DNA of 9,957 bases from Actinomycetes bacterium (GTDB lineage Bacteria; Actinomycetota; Actinomycetes; Propionibacteriales; Propionibacteriaceae): NCBI GenBank assembly GCA_023437345.1, contig JAEZGC010000138.1, positions 1 to 9,957 of the forward strand, read 5' to 3'. The translations under genes were made by a program, and so were the position numbers. This document shows positions 5,798 through 9,957 of this stretch, piece after piece. Position 1 is the stretch's first letter; each line of letters starts with the position of its first letter. The notes beneath the pieces were generated by a model. The model had not been told where the DNA came from. It made no database searches and worked only from the letters and a program-made list of their open reading frames with translations.

Positions 5798-6151
5798 ATG
5801 GCGGTGGCGATGGACCCGGAGCGGTTCGAGGCGTTGGTGGCTGAGGCGCTCGAGCAGATCCCGGCCAGGTTCCGCGCGGTGGTCGAGAACTGCGTCGTCC
5901 TGATCGAGGACGAACCCGATCCGTCCGACCCGGAACTGTTCGGCTACTACGACGGAATCCCCTTGTCGCAGCGCGATTCACAGTACGGAGTCGTGCTGCC
6001 GGACCGGATCTTGATCTTTCGCGGGCCGCTGCTGCGGTACTGCCTCGACGAGGCCGAGGTGGTCGAGGAGGTGCGGATCACCGTGTGGCACGAGGTGGCC
6101 CACTTCTTCGGGATCGACGACCACGAGCTTGACGAGCTGGGCTACGCCTGA
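5798..6151 (+). CDS. Zincin-like metallopeptidase family protein
   Basis: The product has 117 residues and belongs to the small bacterial zincin family (Zincin_1, PF06262 type). The HEVAHFFGIDDHELDELGY segment near the C-terminus holds the HExxH zinc motif (H98, E99, H102), with an aspartate at 107 or 108 as a likely third ligand. An N-terminal helical part (about 5-30) and the segment PLSQRDSQYGVVLPDRILIFRGPL are also typical. No signal peptide or membrane helix is present, so it is probably cytoplasmic; substrates of the family are not known. The ATG at 5798 is supported by the leaderless promoter geometry; a second ATG at 5810 gives MDPERF and cannot be excluded. It is divergent from the SH3b gene and convergent with the next gene. 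Confidence 0.88.
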   Translation: MAVAMDPERFEALVAEALEQIPARFRAVVENCVVLIEDEPDPSDPELFGYYDGIPLSQRDSQYGVVLPDRILIFRGPLLRYCLDEAEVVEEVRITVWHEVAHFFGIDDHELDELGYA

Positions 6152-6230
6152 AGCGTTCAATCGGGGGTCCGCAGCCGGGCTGAAGTCATCTCCAGCGATG
6201 GTTGAGAGATGCGGCGCGAAACCTAGAGCG

Positions 6231-6947
6231 CTACTTGAGACCCGCCGTGTCCGGCAGGAGCACCCACGAGGTGTCCTCGTCGCTCACCCAGGTGTCGCAC
6301 TCACCCAGCGACGCCTGCGGGAGGTAGCCGGAGCGCAGGTCCTGGGCGCTCACCGGCTCGCCGCCGGTCAGGGACCCCACCGAGCGCCGCAGGCCGGCGT
6401 CGGCGAGTTCGACCGGCAACGCGAGGAAGGTGCCCTGGATCAGGTTGGCGCGCAGGGTGGAGGCCACCTCGGCGGACACCTGCGGGGCGACCACCACGAG
6501 CGGACGGTCGGAGGCCTTGGCGTGGCGCACTGCCGGGAGCAGTTCCCGCATCGTCGTCACCTCGTCGGAGCACACCAGCACCAGCGGCGACTCCATCACG
6601 CACCAGCCGGTGCCCGGGTCGGTGATGAAGCCGCGGTTGGGCCACCCGGACGGGAAGCTCGGTGACCCCTTCAGTCGCTCGGTGAGCAGGTGGCGGACCG
6701 CTGCGGCCAGAGCGGTCGGTGGGGCGTGCTCCGGATGGGTGGCCGCCTCCAGCTCGGTGAGGTAGTGCGGGCGGGCGTCCTCGGGGTGGAAGCGCGGGAT
6801 GTCCCGCTCCGGCGGCCGGTGGAGCTCCTCGGCCTCGCGCCGGGCGGTGGCCCGGTCGGACAACCAGCCGTACAGCACGACCGCCGTCCCGATGACCAGT
6901 ACGGCCACGATCCCCCAGGTGCCGGCGTCCACGCTTCCAGTGTGCAC
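6231..6947 (-). CDS. Membrane-anchored GroEL-apical-domain-like protein
   Basis: The product has 238 residues. One membrane helix (about 12-28) is followed by a charged linker (30-70) and a soluble domain from about 105 to 231. That domain aligns by eye with the apical domain of GroEL. GFITDPGTG, ESPLVLV, TTMRELLPAV, RPLVVVAPQVSAEV, STLRANLIQGTF, LTGGEPVS and LGECDTWVSDEDTSW fall in the same order and spacing as the GroEL segments PETG, ESPFILL, NIREMLPVL, KPLLIIAEDVEGEA, ATLVVNTMRG, LTGGTVIS and LGQAKRVVINKDTTT. The equatorial ATPase and intermediate domains of GroEL are absent, so no ATP-driven folding cycle is expected. In the second groove helix, Arg166 and Ala167 replace two valines of GroEL, so client binding may differ. 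The start is GTG at 6947; GTG at 6932 is an alternative. A role in holding or presenting proteins at the membrane is inference. Confidence 0.78.
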   Translation of the reverse strand: MHTGSVDAGTWGIVAVLVIGTAVVLYGWLSDRATARREAEELHRPPERDIPRFHPEDARPHYLTELEAATHPEHAPPTALAAAVRHLLTERLKGSPSFPSGWPNRGFITDPGTGWCVMESPLVLVCSDEVTTMRELLPAVRHAKASDRPLVVVAPQVSAEVASTLRANLIQGTFLALPVELADAGLRRSVGSLTGGEPVSAQDLRSGYLPQASLGECDTWVSDEDTSWVLLPDTAGLK

Positions 6948-6965
6948 GGCCCGCAGCGCCCCCGG

Positions 6966-6971
6966 TACGAT
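6966..6971 (+). promoter_or_regulatory. -10 element of tRNA-Lys
   Basis: TACGAT lies eight bases before the 5' end of tRNA-Lys at 6980, the expected place for its -10. The region upstream also holds the start codon of the divergent GroEL-apical-like gene, so the two genes share a very compact control region. No clear -35 was seen. Confidence 0.45.
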
Positions 6972-6979
6972 CGGCGGGC

Positions 6980-7052
6980 GGGCCTATAGCTCAATCGGCA
7001 GAGCAGCGGACTTTTAATCCGCGGGTTCTGGGTTCGATTCCCAGTGGGCCCA
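6980..7052 (+). tRNA. tRNA-Lys (anticodon UUU)
   Basis: A complete cloverleaf is present. The acceptor stem is GGGCCTA with TGGGCCC, the D-arm contains AGCTCAATCGGCAGAGC, the anticodon stem is GCGGA/TCCGC around CTTTTAA (anticodon TTT), and the T-arm carries GGTTCGATTCC. The discriminator base is A at 7052. CCA is not encoded (the next bases are CAA). The integrase gene starts 134 bases downstream, which marks this tRNA as the likely insertion target. Confidence 0.97.
7013..7052 (+). other. Probable attachment site in the 3' half of tRNA-Lys
   Basis: Tyrosine integrases of actinobacterial elements commonly recombine within the 3' part of a tRNA gene and restore it on integration. Here an intact tRNA-Lys is followed directly by an integrase gene on the same strand, so the crossover most likely lies between the anticodon loop and the 3' end. 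The partner repeat was not found and would lie beyond the window. Exact borders are not known. Confidence 0.45.
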
Positions 7053-7138
7053 CAAGGCAGTATATGCGATCTGACTAGGGAATACTCCTATCAAGCCCAG
7101 TGGGCTCTGGTGGGCTGAGGTAGTCGCGGATACGATGA

Positions 7139-7174
7139 GATATCGCACGAAACTGAGGCGATATCGCACGGAAC
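7139..7174 (+). repeat. Pair of 15-base direct repeats before the integrase
   Basis: GATATCGCACGRAAC occurs at 7139-7153 and again at 7160-7174, 21 bases apart (about two helical turns), differing at one base. The pair lies between a possible -10 (TACGAT at 7131-7136) and the integrase start at 7187. The placement fits an operator that represses the integrase gene, or arm-type integrase binding sites. Confidence 0.7.
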
Positions 7175-7186
7175 GGAGACCCTCCG

Positions 7187-8350
7187 ATGCCCCGCAAGCC
7201 CGCCCCACGACGCGACTTCGGCTACATCCGCCGGCTCCCGTCGGGCCGCTACCAGGCCAGCTTCGTCGGCCCCGACCTGGTCCGCCACAACGCCCCGGTC
7301 ACCTTCGAAAGCCGCGACCTGGCGGTGATCTGGCTGGCCGGGGAGAAGAAGAAGCTCGACGAGACCCTCGCCAACGGAGCCCGCTGGGTCTCGCCGACAG
7401 AGGTCAAGGAGAAGGCCCGCCGCATCGCCCGCCGGGAGACCCTTGGCGCCTACGGCAAGCGATGGATCGTGGAGCGGCGCAACTCCTCCGGCGAGCCCCT
7501 GCGCGCCCTAACCCGCAAGGACTACGAGCAGGTGCTTGCAAGGTTCATCGCCCCGACCCTGGGCAGGATGCACGTCGACGAGATCACCCGGGCCGATGTG
7601 CGGCAGTGGTATGCCGGCCTGGCCGAAGCCGGCGTGCGCTCGAGGACCAAAGCGTACGGCCTGCTGCGAGCCATCATGAACTCCGCTGTCGACGACGAGT
7701 TGATCACGATCTCGCCGGTGCACATCCGGGGTGCCGGCGCCACAACGAAACGGAAGGTGCTGGAGCCGGCAACGCCGGCGGAGGTGAACGAGATCGCTGC
7801 CAATATGCCCGAGCGGCTGCGGGCGGCGGTGATGATTTCCGCGTGGTGCGCTCTGCGCTACGGCGAGCTCGCGGAGTTGCGACGCAAGGACATCGACACC
7901 GAGCAGAAGCTGATCAAGGTCCGCCGGGCCGTCACCTTCCCGCCCGGCGGCGCGGTCGTCGGGCCGCCCAAGTCGGACGCCGGCGTCCGCGACGTCGCCA
8001 TCCCGCCTCACGTCTGGCCGATCATTGAGGAGCACCTCACCACCCATGTGAAGCCGACGCCGAACGCCATGCTGTTCCCTGGACAGGGTGGCGGCCACAT
8101 CTGGCACTCCGGGATGAGTGCCTACTTCAACAGAGCCAAGAAGGCCGCCGGCCGCGAGGATCTGCGTTGGCATGACCTTCGCCACACGGGCGCGACCCTT
8201 GCTGCGCAGGTCGGCGCAACCACGGCAGAACTTCAGGCCCGGCTTGGGCACTCCACAACCGCCGCGGCCCAGCTCTACCAACACGCCGCGAAGGACCGAG
8301 ACCGCCTAATTGCCGAGCGGCTCTCGCGTCTGGTCGAAGAAGGTGACTAG
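7187..8350 (+). CDS. Tyrosine-type site-specific integrase
   Basis: This is a 387-residue integrase of the phage/ICE type. The N-terminus (about 10-60) resembles an arm-binding domain, with GYIRRLPSGRYQASFVGPD. A helical core-binding domain spans about 85-175 and the catalytic domain about 190-375. The catalytic set is visible: R224 in CALRYGE, K262 in PPKSDAGVRDV, H329 and R332 in HDLRHTG, H355 in LGHS and the nucleophile Y364 in AQLYQHA. It would cut and rejoin DNA at the attachment site in tRNA-Lys to insert or excise the element. The ATG at 7187 follows GGAGA at a normal distance. No excisionase gene was recognised next to it. All catalytic residues are present, so it is likely functional. 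Confidence 0.93.
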   Translation: MPRKPAPRRDFGYIRRLPSGRYQASFVGPDLVRHNAPVTFESRDLAVIWLAGEKKKLDETLANGARWVSPTEVKEKARRIARRETLGAYGKRWIVERRNSSGEPLRALTRKDYEQVLARFIAPTLGRMHVDEITRADVRQWYAGLAEAGVRSRTKAYGLLRAIMNSAVDDELITISPVHIRGAGATTKRKVLEPATPAEVNEIAANMPERLRAAVMISAWCALRYGELAELRRKDIDTEQKLIKVRRAVTFPPGGAVVGPPKSDAGVRDVAIPPHVWPIIEEHLTTHVKPTPNAMLFPGQGGGHIWHSGMSAYFNRAKKAAGREDLRWHDLRHTGATLAAQVGATTAELQARLGHSTTAAAQLYQHAAKDRDRLIAERLSRLVEEGD

Positions 8351-8394
8351 ACGGCTCGCAACGAGCAGTCGGCGACACAGTGCTTCGGGGGCGC

Positions 8395-8694
8395 ATGTCA
8401 GCCACACTGGAAGCCATGATCGGGATCGAAAGCGTCTGGGCACGCATCGAGCGCAACGCCGGGCAGACGTTCAAGACCGCCACTGGACTGGTTTTCACCT
8501 ACCGAGTGCCTGGCCAGTTCCTGCGTGTCACACGCGACGGCCAGGAGGTTAACCGAGCACTCTCGAGGACCAACTTCGCGCACGCGCTAGCCAGCATGCC
8601 GGCTGGCAAGCCGAGCGACCTCAAGGATCGGCAGGGGTCGGCCTACACCTGGGGCATTCTGATGGATGCCCGGATCCGACAGAGCGATTGGTGA
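8395..8694 (+). CDS. Small conserved hypothetical protein of the mobile element
   Basis: The product has 99 residues from the ATG at 8395. A conserved-looking pattern runs through it: VWARIERNAGQTF, then GLVFTYRV, then ALSRTNFAHALASMP, then YTWGILMDARIR near the end. Similar short proteins with the same FTY and ILxDxRIR signatures are familiar as accessory-gene hypotheticals, but no function is known and none is assigned. There is no membrane segment or signal peptide; it is probably cytoplasmic. The start is uncertain: GTG at 8380, ATG at 8395 (after GGGGG) and ATG at 8416 are all possible, and none has an ideal ribosome site. It lies between the integrase and the nuclease gene on the same strand and is part of the element's cargo. 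Confidence 0.65.
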   Translation: MSATLEAMIGIESVWARIERNAGQTFKTATGLVFTYRVPGQFLRVTRDGQEVNRALSRTNFAHALASMPAGKPSDLKDRQGSAYTWGILMDARIRQSDW

Positions 8695-8751
8695 CCCGAG
8701 CCCTCGAGATAGACCCCGTGCGGCATGGGCGAGTGTTCGAACCCATCGCTG

Positions 8752-8768
8752 GTCCATGGGACATGGAC
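8752..8768. repeat. 17-base palindrome upstream of the nuclease gene
   Basis: GTCCATGGGACATGGAC has two perfect 7-base arms around a 3-base centre. It lies 18 bases before a weak promoter-like pair (TTGCTG at 8786-8791, 17 bases, GATGAT at 8809-8814). It could be an operator for a dimeric repressor of the nuclease gene, or a weak terminator for the small gene before it. Confidence 0.5.
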
Positions 8769-8824
8769 TTTGGCCGTCCAGGTTCTTGCTGGGGTGGAGG
8801 CGATCACCGATGATGGCATCAGCC

Positions 8825-8830
8825 AGGAGG
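8825..8830 (+). promoter_or_regulatory. Consensus ribosome binding site deciding a GTG start
   Basis: AGGAGG lies seven bases before the GTG at 8838. It fixes the start of the nuclease gene, which has no ATG in its early part before codon 20. Confidence 0.85.
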
Positions 8831-8837
8831 TGCAGGT

Positions 8838-9957
8838 GTGGCCGGTCGGAAGATCCAGTCCTGGGGGGAAGCCGAGCGCGCGGCTGCCGATTGGATGCGC
8901 CAGCTCGGCTACAAGGGTGCAATTGTCACCCGGGGAGGTGCCGATGGCGGCATCGATGTGGTCTCCTCCACCGCGCTGGCGCAGGTGAAGTACATGAGAA
9001 GTGTCACCGGGCGCGAGGATGTTCAGAGGCTCTTTGGCGCGCGGGGCGCCAAAGACGACCGCGCCCTTCTGTTCTTCTCGCTTGCGGGCTACACCAAGCC
9101 AGCAGTCGAGTACGCGAACAGTCAGGGGATTGCCCTGTTCACGTACACGATTGATGGCAGCTTCCAGCGGGTGAACCGAGCCGCAAGACACCCCCGGCTC
9201 AAACCTTCGCCCAACGGCACTGGAGCCGAATGGGTCAGCGCCCCTTTGACGCGGGCTGAGAAGCAGGCCGCGGCGGCTCGACGCAAGGCCGCTGCTAAGG
9301 AGCGCCAGAAGACGCAGGATGAGGCCGTTGCCAGATACAGGAAGTCGCTCGAGTCCAAGGCCGAGGCCGAGGCTGAAGCCATCCGCCAAGCGAAGGCGGC
9401 TCCCGATTCGGAACGGGAGCTGGCGAAGCGGGTCGCAGTCAGCTGGATGGCAGGACTCGGCCATACCGACGCCAAGCTCAGTGAGACTCACCCGCGTGGC
9501 ACTGTCAGCGTCGTGTCATCCACGGCGATCTCCTGGGTTGGATTCGAGGAGAGAAAGGCCGGCAAGCCTGAGATAGACGCCCTCGTCCAGTCTCGCGGGT
9601 CCAACCCCGAACTCAAGCTCTACTTCTTCTCGGCAGGCGGGTACACCCAGCCAGCCCTCGACGTTGCAGATCGCAGCAGCGTCGCGCTCTTCAACTACTC
9701 CTCCGAGCCGCTCAGGCGCTATGAGTATCGACTCGGAAGGTCCGGCGACAGGTCGCTCTCCACGATCAGCCCCGCAAATGACGCCGCGACCCTGGCCTTG
9801 TCTGCGGCCAGAAGCAAGAGAGAGGCCCACCAGGGGCGAATAACGGCTGCCGATTGGGAGACCAGGGCGCGCGAACGCGCGAAGATCGACCAGGTATCTC
9901 GGCGGGCGCCGCCCCCCCGCTCGAATTGGCCCGCCCTGCTGGGGGCCGGTATTGCCC
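8838..9957 (+). CDS. Mrr-like restriction endonuclease with a second, degenerate copy of the fold (3' end cut by window)
   Basis: The first 373 residues are visible, and the frame is still open at the window edge. Domain one (about 9-112) is an Mrr_cat/PD-(D/E)XK nuclease: E13, then GGADGGIDVV with D40, then AQVK with Q49 and K51, then RALLFFSLAGYTKPAVEYANSQGIALFTY. A charged Ala/Lys/Glu helix, probably coiled coil, spans 136-188. Domain two (about 191-295) repeats the same plan without gaps (WMAGLGH, VVSSTA, YFFSAGGYTQPALDVADRSSVALFNY), but D40, Q49 and K51 become S224, W233 and G235, so it cannot cleave. The start is GTG at 8838, set by AGGAGG. Mrr enzymes cut foreign or modified DNA, so a defence role on the mobile element is likely. 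Six AGA and two ATA codons suggest acquired DNA. Confidence 0.87.
   Translation, partial: MAGRKIQSWGEAERAAADWMRQLGYKGAIVTRGGADGGIDVVSSTALAQVKYMRSVTGREDVQRLFGARGAKDDRALLFFSLAGYTKPAVEYANSQGIALFTYTIDGSFQRVNRAARHPRLKPSPNGTGAEWVSAPLTRAEKQAAAARRKAAAKERQKTQDEAVARYRKSLESKAEAEAEAIRQAKAAPDSERELAKRVAVSWMAGLGHTDAKLSETHPRGTVSVVSSTAISWVGFEERKAGKPEIDALVQSRGSNPELKLYFFSAGGYTQPALDVADRSSVALFNYSSEPLRRYEYRLGRSGDRSLSTISPANDAATLALSAARSKREAHQGRITAADWETRARERAKIDQVSRRAPPPRSNWPALLGAGIA

Noticed and set aside
6187..6211. Six-base inverted repeat CATCTC/GAGATG between two convergent genes
   Set aside because: It is short, with a 13-base loop, and is not a credible terminator.
7014..7208. Minus-strand open frame ending in WAHWESNPEPAD
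   Set aside because: That ending is the classic false translation of a tRNA T-arm and acceptor; the frame runs across tRNA-Lys and the integrase start.
8354..8366. Small palindrome GCTCGCAACGAGC just after the integrase stop
   Set aside because: A five-pair stem without a T-run is too weak to call a terminator.
8643..9491. Minus-strand open frame of 282 codons opposite the nuclease gene
   Set aside because: The plus strand carries the Mrr motifs, a consensus ribosome site and an open frame to the window edge; the minus frame has no recognisable features.
1..9957. CRISPR array or insertion sequence
   Set aside because: No regularly spaced repeat series, transposase motif or terminal inverted repeat pair was seen anywhere in the window.

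Overview
The window is high-GC DNA with dense genes, many GTG starts and several families typical of Actinobacteria: a PAS-ANTAR regulator, a SigB/SigF-type sigma factor, DUF6328 and DUF6458 membrane proteins, CsbD, and a GPGG-motif microprotein. A Nocardioides-like or other Propionibacteriales host would fit, but this is inferred from family content and no marker gene was placed.

Left part (about 1-3985) looks like a general-stress block. A minus-strand pair encodes a two-helix DUF6458 protein and a 53-residue YHS-domain protein, and ends at a strong hairpin. Next come a plus-strand PAS/ANTAR regulator, a minus-strand four-helix DUF6328 membrane protein, a SigB-family sigma factor, and a plus-strand pair encoding CsbD and a 47-residue membrane protein. 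Two promoters here share the same unusual architecture, GTTT or GTTA, then 15 bases, then GGGTAC. This is the type read by SigB/SigF-class sigma factors. One drives the DUF6458-YHS pair and the other drives csbD, so the sigma factor encoded between them may control both.

Middle part (about 3986-7052) is housekeeping. It holds tRNA-Glu(UUC), a secreted four-SH3b cell-wall protein with an M15/VldE-like C-terminal domain and a structured RNA leader, a small zincin metallopeptidase that is probably leaderless, a membrane-tethered protein whose soluble part reads like an isolated GroEL apical domain, and tRNA-Lys(UUU).

Right part (7053-9957) looks like the start of an integrated mobile element. 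A tyrosine integrase lies just downstream of tRNA-Lys and is preceded by a pair of 15-base direct repeats 21 bases apart. It is followed by a small conserved hypothetical protein and then by a long gene, cut by the window edge, for an Mrr-like restriction endonuclease. That protein carries two copies of the nuclease fold: the first has the catalytic residues and the second has lost them. AGA and ATA codons appear more common here than in the left-hand genes, consistent with transfer.

The most unusual items are the isolated, membrane-anchored GroEL-apical-like protein (6231-6947) and the active-plus-dead tandem Mrr protein (8838 to the window end).
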